Below, piece by piece: positions 1 to 8,797 of a stretch of DNA of 64,000 bases. Location: contig NZ_QJSX01000005.1 of NCBI RefSeq assembly GCF_003217515.1, positions 234,108 to 298,107 of the forward strand, read 5' to 3'. Under the pieces are notes generated by a model that made no database searches, was not told where the DNA came from, and saw nothing but the letters and a program-made list of their open reading frames with translations. Origin of the DNA: Deinococcus yavapaiensis KR-236. GTDB lineage: Bacteria > Deinococcota > Deinococci > Deinococcales > Deinococcaceae. The translations under genes and the position numbers were made by a program. Within the stretch, counting starts at the first letter, position 1. Each line of letters begins with the position of its first letter.

Positions 1-451
1 CTTGGAACGAGAGGGCGTTCGGAGCGGCGCCGGGCGTTGGAAGGACGACCGCTTCGACGCCGCCGAACGTGTACGAGCGGTACGGTCGTAGCGGCCGAGT
101 CTCGACGTGACGCGTCGGCTTCGGAAGGAAGGCGCGCGGATCGTACTCGTCGAGAAGATCGTCGCCGACGGGCCGCACGCCCGCTTCGGGCGCGAAGACG
201 GGAATGCCGAGCTCGGCGGCGCGCGCGGCTCCCTCGGCGACGTCACGCGCGCCGTGCGTGAGCAGCACGGCGTCCACGTGCCGCACGGTCGGCGGGAGGT
301 CCGAGAGGGCCGATCCGTCCCCGACGTTCACGAGGATCGCCCGCGCGCCGTTCACGACCGCGTACACGTGGCACGTGTCCGTGCGGCACAGCACGCCGGG
401 AACGAGTTCCGTCCACGAGGAGACGCGAGAGGAGGACAGCGAATCGTTCAT
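1..451 (-). CDS. Degenerate metallo-beta-lactamase-fold protein (3' end outside window)
   Basis: The ATG at 451 opens a frame that runs off the left edge (150 residues visible). The layout is that of an MBL-fold hydrolase: an N-terminal beta-strand pair, then the first metal motif region at residues 65-74, then a PTPG turn near the end. Where active enzymes have THxHxDHxxG this protein reads THGARDVAEG, so two of the three expected His are Ala68 and Val71. The later TPGHTPG turn reads PTPGAAPN. It is probably a non-catalytic or altered relative. It lies 4 bases downstream of the oxidoreductase gene and is likely the last visible gene of the mannosidase operon. Family call fairly sure; function unknown. 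Confidence 0.72.
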   Translation of the reverse strand, partial: MNDSLSSSRVSSWTELVPGVLCRTDTCHVYAVVNGARAILVNVGDGSALSDLPPTVRHVDAVLLTHGARDVAEGAARAAELGIPVFAPEAGVRPVGDDLLDEYDPRAFLPKPTRHVETRPLRPYRSYTFGGVEAVVLPTPGAAPNALSFQ

Positions 452-455
452 GTCG

Positions 456-1526
456 TCACACCAATTCGGGCGCCCGGTCCGCCCAGGGGATGAAGGTCGT
501 CGTGAGGTCCACGGGTCGGCCCGTGCGAATGGACTCGTGCGCGCCCTCCAAGATCTCGACGATATGCGCGGCGTGCTCGCCCGTCATGCGTGACGGGCGG
601 TTCTCCAAAATCGCCGAGCCAAGATCCACGAGGCCCGTCGCCCAGCTCCACTTGCGCTCCGTGCGCTCGTAGTCGGCGAGGGGCGCGTACTCTTCGCCGT
701 ACTTTGCCACTTCGATGGCGGCGCTCGGCGCGATCCAGTTGCCGAGGTGCAGTTGTCCGTCGTCGCCGAAGAACTCCACGCCTTTTTGGCGAGACTGCTC
801 GGGCGCGTAGAAATTGCACGTGAGGCGCAGCACCTCACCGCCCGGAAACTCCACCATGGCGACGTAGAAGTCGTATTCGACGGCCTCGAACGGCACGCCG
901 CGCTTCGTGAGGCGGTCCTTCTTGAGGGTGGTGCCGTACGCGGAGACGCGCGCGGCGGGTCCGAGGACGTTCGTGACGATTCCGAGCGGGTACACGCCGA
1001 CGTCTCGCAGCGGGCCGACTTCGTAGAAGGACTGCGGCTGCGGATGCCACGCTTCGATGAGGCCGTGGTTCGACTCGGCGTACACGAGGCGCACCTTGCC
1101 GACGCGTCCCGCGCGAATTTCTTGCCGAGTGCGCTCTTGCGCCTCGCCCAGGAACGTCACGGGCGCGCACGAGAGGCGCACCCCGTGCCGACGCGCGACG
1201 TCCACGAGTTCGACCGCCTCGTGCACGCTTCCCGCCAAGGGCTTCTCGCTGAAGACGTGCTTGCCCGCTTCGAGCGCGCGCTTCGTGATGGGGTGGTGCG
1301 CCTTGAACAGCGTGAGGTTCACGACGACGTCCACCTCGGGATCGGCGAGCAGATCGTCGAGCGAGTCGTAGGCGAGCCCACCGTGCTTCTCGGCGAAGGT
1401 CTTCGTACGCTCCGCGTCCACGTCGTACGCGCCGCGCAACGTCAGGAAGTCGACTCCGACCATGTCCTTGGCGTACTCGTGCGCGATGACGCCGCAGCCG
1501 ACGATGGCGACGTTCACGGTCTTCAC
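456..1526 (-). CDS. Gfo/Idh/MocA family oxidoreductase
   Basis: 356 residues, the usual length for the family. An N-terminal Rossmann motif (VAIVGCGVIAHEYAK, residues 5-19) binds NAD(P); the conserved SEKPLA segment carries the family's EKP motif; the C-terminal half is the alpha/beta substrate domain. These enzymes oxidise or reduce sugars and polyols in the cytoplasm. The GTG at 1526 is chosen because it has a GGAGGTGA ribosome site and forms a 4-base GTGA overlap with the upstream isomerase gene; an in-frame extension upstream to 1694 only reads antisense to that gene. Its pairing with a TIM-barrel partner suggests stepwise modification of a liberated sugar. Substrate unknown. Confidence 0.92.
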   Translation of the reverse strand: MKTVNVAIVGCGVIAHEYAKDMVGVDFLTLRGAYDVDAERTKTFAEKHGGLAYDSLDDLLADPEVDVVVNLTLFKAHHPITKRALEAGKHVFSEKPLAGSVHEAVELVDVARRHGVRLSCAPVTFLGEAQERTRQEIRAGRVGKVRLVYAESNHGLIEAWHPQPQSFYEVGPLRDVGVYPLGIVTNVLGPAARVSAYGTTLKKDRLTKRGVPFEAVEYDFYVAMVEFPGGEVLRLTCNFYAPEQSRQKGVEFFGDDGQLHLGNWIAPSAAIEVAKYGEEYAPLADYERTERKWSWATGLVDLGSAILENRPSRMTGEHAAHIVEILEGAHESIRTGRPVDLTTTFIPWADRAPELV

Positions 1527-2344
1527 GTCGTCACCTCCAGCACTTGATTCACGAAGGCGCGCGCGTCGTGCAGATCGGGCGTCGGGTCGAACTGGTCGGG
1601 CTCGTGCTCGACGCTGACGTATCCTTCGAAGCCGAAGCCTCGCAGCGTCTCGATGCACGCGCGAATCGGCACGACGCCCTTCTCGAAGCCGCACGTGTCG
1701 TGCTTGCCGATCTCGGACACGTCCTTGAGGTGCACGTGCATGAGTCGGCTTCGAAGTTCGAGCAGGGCTCGGTCCGCTGGGTAGTTCTGCGAGCCGTACC
1801 AGCCGGTGTCGACGGTCGCGCCGACGACGTCCTCGTCACCCCCGATTTTCTGGAGGTGCTCGGCGGGCGTCTTCTCGGGGTGGTTCTCGTACGCGAAGCG
1901 CACTTCGTGGTGCCGCAGCCGCTCCACGAAGCTCGCGCGCTTCTCGAAGAAGACTTTGCTCGCTCCGGCCAGCACGTCGATGCCGAGGGCGTTCACGAGA
2001 CCGAGGGTGCGCTCGAACTCGGGCAGGTCGTCGCCGAAGCCGCCGCAGTACGCGACGAACTTCATGCCGCGACGCCGAGCGACGCTCAGCGCGATCTCCA
2101 CGTGGCGGTCCGTCCACCACTTCTGGTGCAGGTGAAAGTGCCAAAGCTCGACGGCCTTGAAGCCGAAGGCGTCCACCTCGCCGAGCATCTCGTCGAAGCG
2201 TTTTTCGAACGTCTCCACGTCCGAGTAATGTTCGCGGCTCGTGCGGCAAGCTTGACCCCAGTCACCCGTCGCCTTGTACCCGACTTGACGAAAGGCGAAG
2301 TTGGCGGTGTTGAACGATATTTTGAGGTCCTGTCGGTCCTTCAT
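1523..2344 (-). CDS. Sugar phosphate isomerase/epimerase-like TIM barrel (AP endonuclease 2 superfamily)
   Basis: 273 residues, a complete xylose-isomerase-like TIM barrel. Metal-binding acidic and His positions of the superfamily are seen in ELWHFHLHQKWW, FAYENHPEKT, DTGWYG, MHVHLKD and VSVEHEPDQ. Such proteins isomerise or epimerise sugars, keto-polyols or 3-keto sugars; the exact reaction cannot be read from the sequence. The ATG at 2344 follows GGGAGGATCACCC and overlaps the stop of the giant GH38-like gene as ATGA. It is translationally coupled to the oxidoreductase downstream, and a joint pathway is the natural inference. Confidence 0.88.
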   Translation of the reverse strand: MKDRQDLKISFNTANFAFRQVGYKATGDWGQACRTSREHYSDVETFEKRFDEMLGEVDAFGFKAVELWHFHLHQKWWTDRHVEIALSVARRRGMKFVAYCGGFGDDLPEFERTLGLVNALGIDVLAGASKVFFEKRASFVERLRHHEVRFAYENHPEKTPAEHLQKIGGDEDVVGATVDTGWYGSQNYPADRALLELRSRLMHVHLKDVSEIGKHDTCGFEKGVVPIRACIETLRGFGFEGYVSVEHEPDQFDPTPDLHDARAFVNQVLEVTT

Positions 2345-5300
2345 GGGTGATCCTCCCTCAGGGCAAATTCGACTCGAACGGTGGCGGCACCCCAAGCGCT
2401 CACCGGGAAACGCAGTTCGTCGGGCGTGAAAGGCAAGTCTCGAAGGTCTCGTTCCAGCAAGTCGGTGAGCGTCGCCCGAGCGATGAAGCGGCCCGGGAAG
2501 CGCACGACGGCTTCCCTGTCCGTTCCGGACGGCTCGGTGACGCGCACGATCACGCCGCGCCCGTCTCTGGACGCGCGCATCAAGCTGAGGTCGACGTCGC
2601 CGCTCACGAAGGCGAGGCGTCCACCCGCCGAGTCGCCGTACGGCGCGAAGGGCGCGCGGAAGTCTTGGAAGCTGACGCGGTGCGCGTACAGGCCCAGCCG
2701 CGCTTCACGTCCGAAGCGGCCCGCGCGAACGGTGGAAAGGCTCGCGTCGCTGACGAGCGAGTACCGAAAGCGCAGGCGGCCCTCTTGCCCCGCTCGGTAG
2801 TTCGTGTGCCAGTAGTTGCTCAGCACGTACCCGAACACCCGCCCGCCTGAAAGGTCCTTCTCTTTGGGCCAAGCGCCGCGCACGGCGTCTCCGACGGTGA
2901 ACAGCGGCACGTCCGGCGACGCGAGGCACAGCGCGGCGTTCGGCGTGTCGAGCAGAACCGCGCTTTGCAAGGGCAGCCACTCCAAGCACGCGCCCGGCAG
3001 CCGATCGCGGTTCCAGTCGATCCAGCCGAGTTGCGAGTCCGAGCGGACGCGCGCGCCGTCGAGCGTCGTGTCGAAGCGAACGTACGCCGCCTCGCGTCCC
3101 GCCGTCGGAAGCTTGTCGAGGACGTACTCGAAATCGACGCGCTTCTCGTGGGACGGCAGCGAGACGCGCAAGGAAAGCTCGCCGAGCGGCGTGCGGCCCC
3201 GAGCGACGATGAGGTCGCCGAGATCGTCGCTCGATTCTCGAAGTTCGAGCAGGTCGAAGGCGTCGTCCTCGCGCAAGTCCGCGAGCGGCAAGTCCGCCTG
3301 GTTGCTCAAAATCCTCGATCCCTCCCCGCCGAACACGGACACGAACGCCCCGAGTCCTTGCGGCCCGGCAAGCTCGAGGCCCGTCTCCAAATCCACGAGC
3401 GAGGTGAGGCGGCCTTGCGCGAAGACGGCGTTCCACCGCTTGGGCCGCTCGCGCGGCGCGCGCACGCCGCCGGAGGACGTCAAGGGCCACCGCCGATACG
3501 CCAGCCCTTCCACGGTCGCCACGAATTGAATTTCGCGTTGGGTGGGATGCCGTTTCAGTTCGCGGTACGGCACCGCCTCGCCGCGCTCGTCCACGGGCGC
3601 TTCGCCGTGCGCGATTTCTACGGTGACGACGTCCGTGACCGTCCAGTTGTGCGGATTGTACGCGACGACTTCTCGGCCGTTCGTGGCGAACTGAAGGCTG
3701 TGTCGGCTCGCGGCGGCGTGCAAAGCTTCGCGGGCGCGGCGCGCGGCGTTCTCGGCGAAGCCCGCCTTCGTGCTCCACTGGTCGCGGTCGAGGGCGGCGC
3801 CCGGATCGGTGACGCTCAGGAAGGCGCCCCACGTGTGCTCGTCGTACAGCAGCAAGTCGCGCCAAGCGTCGTCGTGCAAGTCGGGCGCGAAGCGCAGGCG
3901 GTCGTCGTGAACGCTCGCGAGCGCGGCGAGGGTGTCGGCGGCGGGCAAGCGGCTTTGGGCTTTCCGCGCGAGGATCGTCTCGCGCAGGCTCGTGAGGGCC
4001 CCGTCCTCCCAGTACGCGCCGCCGTCTCCCTTGAAGACGGGCAGGCGGTCCGCCGCGCGCTCGGCGTGCTCGAAGAACGCCGTGGGGTCGCTCGGAACGA
4101 GGCGCGGGTAAGCGTACTCGGCGTTCCAAGCTCCGATGAAGGCGTTGGGCTGCGGATCGAGGTCGGTGTTGTCCGCTTCCTGGCCATACAGCAGCACCGC
4201 GTCGAGGAGGTAGTCGGGACGCTCGAACTCGCTGAGCCACACGCCGAGGCCGCGCTCGGCGCTCGACAAGACGGGCGGGCTGCCGCAGACTTTGCGAAGC
4301 TCGCAGTACATCTTCGCGAGCCACACGAGCACCCGCCCGCCCGCCACGCCTTCCCACACGAAGGGGCTCGCACGGTGCAAATTGCCGTTGAGGCGAAACG
4401 GCCCTCGGTCCTGGTTGTTGGCGTGCACGAGGTACTTCACGCCGCTTCCGGCGAGGACGTCGGGCACGCTCGCCGAGATGGACGCGACGTCCACGACCGC
4501 CGCGAGCTTCGCGCCGAGCCCCAGCGGCGAAAGGAAGTCGTTCGTGAAGCGGGCGTTTTCGACGAGTTCTTCGAGCGACGCGAGGTTCGTGAGGAGGTCC
4601 GCGAAGTTCGCGGCGACGTTCACGCGCCCCTCGCGCACCCAGTGGCGCAGACGCTCGACTTGCCCAGGAGAGCGCGTGCGAAGGTAATCGAGCAGGGGCC
4701 ACGACGCGTCGAGGTGGTACGCGAAGTTCGCGTCGCCCGCGTCGAGGAAGGCCACAGCCGCGTCGAGGTTGCGGCTGTGACGCTCGGCGACTTCCTCTTG
4801 GCGGTGCGTGTAGCCGATGTCGGTGTGCGAGTGGGCGGCGACGTACACCGTCCAGAGGCGCTTGCGGGGAACGGTGAAGGTCCACGTGCGGGCGCCGTGC
4901 GAAGCTTCGACGCGCAGGTCGGCCTCGACGCGTGGAACTTGCAGCGTGAACGTCACGTCTCCGAAGACCGTCGGCGCGACGGGCAGATCGACGTCGAGGT
5001 CGTCGAGACGCAACTTCAAACGGTCCGCCGTGGGATGACGCAAGATGACGTCCACGCGGCCCGTCAGCACGCCGTCCACCTCGCGGTGCAAGACGCTCGG
5101 TTCGATCGTCAGGACGGTCGTCGGATCGTCCGCTTCCCGAAGGGCGAGGTGCTGCCAGATGACGCCGGCGCCGTTCGCCATGCGGTCGAGCCGAGCGATC
5201 TTGTCGGGCGAGTCGATTCGCAGGACGTCGCCGCCGTCCACAGCGGTGATTTCCAGGACGTTCGCGCCCGTTCGGAAGAGCTGTCTCGGCAAGGCGACCG

Positions 5301-5706
5301 TCAAGCGCTCGTCGGCGTAGATGCTCGTGTGCAGGCCCGACAGCAGGCGAATCTCGCCGCTTTCCGAGGCCTTGGGACTCAAGTGGACCGCTCCGGCCAT
5401 GCCGTTCACGGTGAGGTGGAGGGTGGGCACGCGCGGCGCGATCACGAGGACGTCCAGCACCAGTTCGAAGTCGCTCGTCACGCGGTCGAGGTCGAACTCC
5501 ACTCGGCGTGTCTGCGCTCGGTATCCGCCTTCGGGATCGGCTTCGGACGCTTGGAAGATCGGCCAGACGTTGCCGTCGCGGGCGACACGCCACGTGACGC
5601 CTCGCCCGTCGAGCGGACGTTTGTAGTTGTCGGGCAGATCCGGGCTCGGCCCGTCCTCGCTACCGATGCGCCAAACGGTGCGACTTGGCGGCGGGGAGGC
5701 CGTCAC
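2341..5706 (-). CDS. Very large divergent GH38-like protein with an N-terminal beta-sandwich
   Basis: 1,121 residues. Residues about 70-190 look like the carbohydrate-binding sandwich of rhamnogalacturonan lyases (PL4 domain III): LHLTVNG, LPRQLFRTGANVLEIT and a closing RLDRMANGAGV segment. From residue 290 comes a GH38-type catalytic domain with AHSHTDIGYTHRQ replacing the usual HxHxDPxW signature. A conserved Asp (VVDVASIS) lies where the GH38 nucleophile is expected. The C-terminal half has the beta-sandwich domains of the family. No signal peptide, so it acts in the cytoplasm. The GTG at 5706 has an AGGAGG site and a GTGA overlap with the DUF624 gene. Likely an alpha-mannosidase relative of different specificity; the substrate is a guess. 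Confidence 0.85.
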   Translation of the reverse strand: MTASPPPSRTVWRIGSEDGPSPDLPDNYKRPLDGRGVTWRVARDGNVWPIFQASEADPEGGYRAQTRRVEFDLDRVTSDFELVLDVLVIAPRVPTLHLTVNGMAGAVHLSPKASESGEIRLLSGLHTSIYADERLTVALPRQLFRTGANVLEITAVDGGDVLRIDSPDKIARLDRMANGAGVIWQHLALREADDPTTVLTIEPSVLHREVDGVLTGRVDVILRHPTADRLKLRLDDLDVDLPVAPTVFGDVTFTLQVPRVEADLRVEASHGARTWTFTVPRKRLWTVYVAAHSHTDIGYTHRQEEVAERHSRNLDAAVAFLDAGDANFAYHLDASWPLLDYLRTRSPGQVERLRHWVREGRVNVAANFADLLTNLASLEELVENARFTNDFLSPLGLGAKLAAVVDVASISASVPDVLAGSGVKYLVHANNQDRGPFRLNGNLHRASPFVWEGVAGGRVLVWLAKMYCELRKVCGSPPVLSSAERGLGVWLSEFERPDYLLDAVLLYGQEADNTDLDPQPNAFIGAWNAEYAYPRLVPSDPTAFFEHAERAADRLPVFKGDGGAYWEDGALTSLRETILARKAQSRLPAADTLAALASVHDDRLRFAPDLHDDAWRDLLLYDEHTWGAFLSVTDPGAALDRDQWSTKAGFAENAARRAREALHAAASRHSLQFATNGREVVAYNPHNWTVTDVVTVEIAHGEAPVDERGEAVPYRELKRHPTQREIQFVATVEGLAYRRWPLTSSGGVRAPRERPKRWNAVFAQGRLTSLVDLETGLELAGPQGLGAFVSVFGGEGSRILSNQADLPLADLREDDAFDLLELRESSDDLGDLIVARGRTPLGELSLRVSLPSHEKRVDFEYVLDKLPTAGREAAYVRFDTTLDGARVRSDSQLGWIDWNRDRLPGACLEWLPLQSAVLLDTPNAALCLASPDVPLFTVGDAVRGAWPKEKDLSGGRVFGYVLSNYWHTNYRAGQEGRLRFRYSLVSDASLSTVRAGRFGREARLGLYAHRVSFQDFRAPFAPYGDSAGGRLAFVSGDVDLSLMRASRDGRGVIVRVTEPSGTDREAVVRFPGRFIARATLTDLLERDLRDLPFTPDELRFPVSAWGAATVRVEFALREDHP

Positions 5707-6359
5707 GCGGTCGCCTCCTCTTCCTCGACGACGTCTTGCGGTTCGGGCCGCTCGCGAAGCGGTGCGACCAGGGCCGCCGCGAACGTCAAGCCGAGCGCGA
5801 TCAGCACGACGGGCGCGAGCGTGCGGAAGTACAAGCCCGCCACGAGCAGAATCACTCCGAACAGCACCGAGACGTGCCCTTCGAACGGTTGGCGCGCGAG
5901 CCCGAGGAAGGCATCTCGCCACGCGGGCAGGAAACGCGCTTCTCGTACGGCGAGCGCTTCGAGCAGAAACGGCTGAAGCGCCACGAACAGCCACAGCAGG
6001 TACAGCCACACCATCAGCACGACCGTCGTTCCGAAGGGCGGCAGAAAGCGCGGCCAGACGGTGGTGTTCGCGTAGAACAGCACCGCGAACATGACGGCGC
6101 TCAAGGCCCACAGCAAGCCCGAGCCCAAAAAGCGCAGGACGAGCCTCGGCAGGAGGCGAAAGTCGATTTCCAAGTCTTCGCGCAGGCGCGTCGCGACAAG
6201 GTGGTACACGGCGAGCGTCGCGGGACCCAGCAGGATCAGCGTCCACGCCATCGCGACCCACGCGAGGTTGAGCCACACGAGGGTCAGCAAGTTGCGCCAC
6301 GTCATGAGCGCGCCGTCCTTGAAGATGTCGATCAAGCCGCGAGGTGCAGCGAAGGTCAT
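5703..6359 (-). CDS. DUF624 (YesL-like) membrane protein
   Basis: 218 residues with about five hydrophobic segments and an acidic C-terminus (VVEEEEATA). The opening GLIDIFKDGALMTWRNLLTLVWLNLAW fits DUF624/YesL, a family found beside carbohydrate transport and degradation genes whose biochemical role is not established. The ATG at 6359 overlaps the stop of the GH2 gene as ATGA, so it is made with that enzyme. It sits in the inner membrane of an operon with no transporter, which hints at a transport-accessory or sensing role; that is inference. Confidence 0.8.
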   Translation of the reverse strand: MTFAAPRGLIDIFKDGALMTWRNLLTLVWLNLAWVAMAWTLILLGPATLAVYHLVATRLREDLEIDFRLLPRLVLRFLGSGLLWALSAVMFAVLFYANTTVWPRFLPPFGTTVVLMVWLYLLWLFVALQPFLLEALAVREARFLPAWRDAFLGLARQPFEGHVSVLFGVILLVAGLYFRTLAPVVLIALGLTFAAALVAPLRERPEPQDVVEEEEATA

Positions 6360-8797
6360 TCGGCCTCCCACGGCGAGGTGACCCAGGAGGCGTTGAAGGC
6401 GCGCAGGCGAACGGAAGCGGCGGGCGAGGACTCCACGGCGCGCGCTTCTCCCGGCAGCAAGTGGAAGCCGTTGTCCGAGAAGCGCTCGGGGCCGTCTCCG
6501 GTCGCTTCGATCATGACGTACGGCGCGACGGTGCCGCCCGTGTTGCGAACCGTCAAGCGGTCGCCTTGCCGAGTGACTTCCAGCGTCGTTCCCGGCGCGG
6601 TGACGAGGGCGGCGAAGGGATGCGGGCGGTCCCGGGCGAGCCACTGCTCGGCGAGGCGGTCCTCGTGCCTCAAGCGCAGCAAGACGGGCGTGTCGAGCAA
6701 GTGAACCGTCAAGTCGCCGTCGACGGTGCCTTCTTGCCGCTTCGCGCCGCTCAAGTCGAAGACTTCGAAGGTCAGCTCGCCTTCCGCGCCGAGAAGTCGC
6801 GGGCGAAGCGTTACGCTTTCCTCGCCGACGGGAGCCGTCATGCCGAGGTGGATCGCCACGGGCGCGTTCGCTTCCTTGCAGCGGTAGTACGCGAGCTTGG
6901 GCTTGAGGTCGTAGTCCACGACCGAGGTGTTGTGCGCGTTCGGCCACGGCTCGCCGAGTTGCCACACGAGGGCGGCGCTGCACTCTTCTTGGCGCGAACG
7001 ATTCCAGGTCAACGCGTGACGAAGCACGTCGCCTTGCGCGGCTTGGCCCACGTGGACGTACGTGTCGAGGTCGCCGACTTCGCCGAACACTTCCTCGACG
7101 CGGTGCGCCATCAACCACCACTCGCCATGGTGAACGACTTCGGGATTCGCGTCCGTCATCGGCCAGGGGTGCGTGAGGTACTTGCGCAAGGTCGCGCTTC
7201 GCGACGGCGCTTGACAGCCGAACTCGGAGTGGACGAGGGCGCGGTTGCGCGCGTGCATCTCGTAGCTGTCGTGCACGCCTCGGTAGTGCCAGCCGCCGTG
7301 AATGTCGTGAAGGTCCTCGGGACGCGCTTCGGGATGCATTTCGTAGGACGGCCCGCTCGGAGAGGTCGGCAGGAAGGGGCGCGTGCCGTCGGTGTTGGAG
7401 ATGAGAGTGCAGATGAGGGCGATCGTCTCGTTCGACTCGTCGGCGGGCCGTCGATGTTCGTCGGTGAGCTCGTTGCCCGCGCCGAACAGCACGACGCAAG
7501 GATGGCTTCGAACGTGCCGCACGAGCGGCGGCACGTCTCGGCGCACTTGGGCCTCGAACATCTTCAGCGGCGGCGGAACGTTGTCCGTGCCGCTCGACGA
7601 GAGCGGCATCTCCTGCCACACCATGACGCCCAGTTCGTCGCAAGCGTCGAGCCACGCGTTCGACGCCGCGTAACCCACGCCGTTGAAACGCAGGAGGTTC
7701 GCGTGCGAGAAACGCACGAGTTCGGCGAGGGCGCGCTCTTTGGCGGGCACGCCGCGACGACCGGGAATGAGGTCGGTCGGGACGATGTTGTAGCCGCGCG
7801 CGTAGACGGAGACGCCGTTGACTTCGAGGGTGTAGGGCCGCGCGCCTCGCTCGCGCGAAGCTTCGTTGTGCACGAGCCGCACTCGGCGAACTCCGAAGCG
7901 CTTCGTCACGGGGCGCGCGCCGGACACGAAGGCGGTGACTTCGTAAAGCGGTTGATCGCCGAGATCGTGCGGCCACCACAAGGCGGGCTCGGGAATCTCG
8001 AAGCGGAGGTCGCGTCCCGCGACGCGCTCGGTCGTTCCGTTCGGGTGGCGTAACTCTGCCGTGACGACGACGTCCGGATCGCCGTGAACGTCCACTTCGA
8101 CGTCCACGGTCGCATGGGTGAAGTCGTCGGTGAGCGTCACGCGCGGATTCACGTCGGTGATGGCCGCGCCCTCGTCCCACTCCAAGCGCACGTCACGCCA
8201 CAGCCCGACGTGGACGAGGCGCGTCGCGAAGTCCCACCAGTAGCCGTACCTCGGCTTGAGGGTGCGCGTCTCGCTCGTGCGGCCGAGTTGGCCGTGCTCG
8301 GGCGGGGGTTCGTGCAAGACGACCGCGAGAAGGTGCGGCGCGCGGCGATCGAGGAAGCTCACGTCGAAGCGGGCGGGCGTGTGCGTGCCCGCGACGCCGC
8401 CGAGCAGTTGACCGTCGAGGTACACGTCCGCCTCGAAGTCCACGCCGTCGAAACACAGCGTGAGGCGTCCGCCTTCGGGAGCGTCGACTTCCAGCGCGCG
8501 GCGGTATACCCACTGCCGCGCGCTCACCCACTCCGCCTCGAAGGAGTTCAAGGCGAAGTTCGGGTCTTTCAGCACGCCCGCCTCGATCAAGTCGAGGTGC
8601 ACGCTGCCCGGCACTCGCGCAGAAATCCACGCGGTGCGCGCGAACGCCCCGACGCTTTGATCTCGCTCGGAGTGCAAGCGGCGGAAACGCCAAGCTTCGC
8701 TGACGGACGGCGCCAGATCCCACCGTCCACCCAAATCCCAATGCTGGCCGTGCGAGCCTGCGTGCCCCTCCTCTCTTTCTTCCGGGCCGTGCGTCAC
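6356..8797 (-). CDS. GH2 beta-mannosidase-like glycosidase
   Basis: 813 residues with the GH2 order: jelly-roll sugar-binding domain (about 20-200), Ig-like domain (210-310), then a TIM barrel. The acid/base Glu is in FGAGNELTDE (about E443) and the nucleophile Glu in LVHSEFGCQ (about E525). WYR-type entry motifs and PLYEV are typical of the beta-mannosidase branch. No signal peptide. The GTG at 8797 is taken from the GTGA overlap with the aldolase stop; its ribosome site is weak, so the start is less sure than the rest. It would release beta-linked terminal mannose or a related sugar in the cytoplasm. Confidence 0.88.
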   Translation of the reverse strand: MTHGPEEREEGHAGSHGQHWDLGGRWDLAPSVSEAWRFRRLHSERDQSVGAFARTAWISARVPGSVHLDLIEAGVLKDPNFALNSFEAEWVSARQWVYRRALEVDAPEGGRLTLCFDGVDFEADVYLDGQLLGGVAGTHTPARFDVSFLDRRAPHLLAVVLHEPPPEHGQLGRTSETRTLKPRYGYWWDFATRLVHVGLWRDVRLEWDEGAAITDVNPRVTLTDDFTHATVDVEVDVHGDPDVVVTAELRHPNGTTERVAGRDLRFEIPEPALWWPHDLGDQPLYEVTAFVSGARPVTKRFGVRRVRLVHNEASRERGARPYTLEVNGVSVYARGYNIVPTDLIPGRRGVPAKERALAELVRFSHANLLRFNGVGYAASNAWLDACDELGVMVWQEMPLSSSGTDNVPPPLKMFEAQVRRDVPPLVRHVRSHPCVVLFGAGNELTDEHRRPADESNETIALICTLISNTDGTRPFLPTSPSGPSYEMHPEARPEDLHDIHGGWHYRGVHDSYEMHARNRALVHSEFGCQAPSRSATLRKYLTHPWPMTDANPEVVHHGEWWLMAHRVEEVFGEVGDLDTYVHVGQAAQGDVLRHALTWNRSRQEECSAALVWQLGEPWPNAHNTSVVDYDLKPKLAYYRCKEANAPVAIHLGMTAPVGEESVTLRPRLLGAEGELTFEVFDLSGAKRQEGTVDGDLTVHLLDTPVLLRLRHEDRLAEQWLARDRPHPFAALVTAPGTTLEVTRQGDRLTVRNTGGTVAPYVMIEATGDGPERFSDNGFHLLPGEARAVESSPAASVRLRAFNASWVTSPWEAE

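Noticed and set aside
2965..5976. A very long plus-strand open frame opposite the giant GH38-like gene
   Set aside because: High-GC codon bias leaves the antisense frame open; the translation is Arg/Val/His-rich with no domain and no ribosome site.
2341..6300. An N-terminal extension of the giant GH38-like protein through the DUF624 gene
   Set aside because: The extension is an out-of-frame reading of the membrane protein gene; a GTG with a good ribosome site and GTGA overlap at 5706 is the start.
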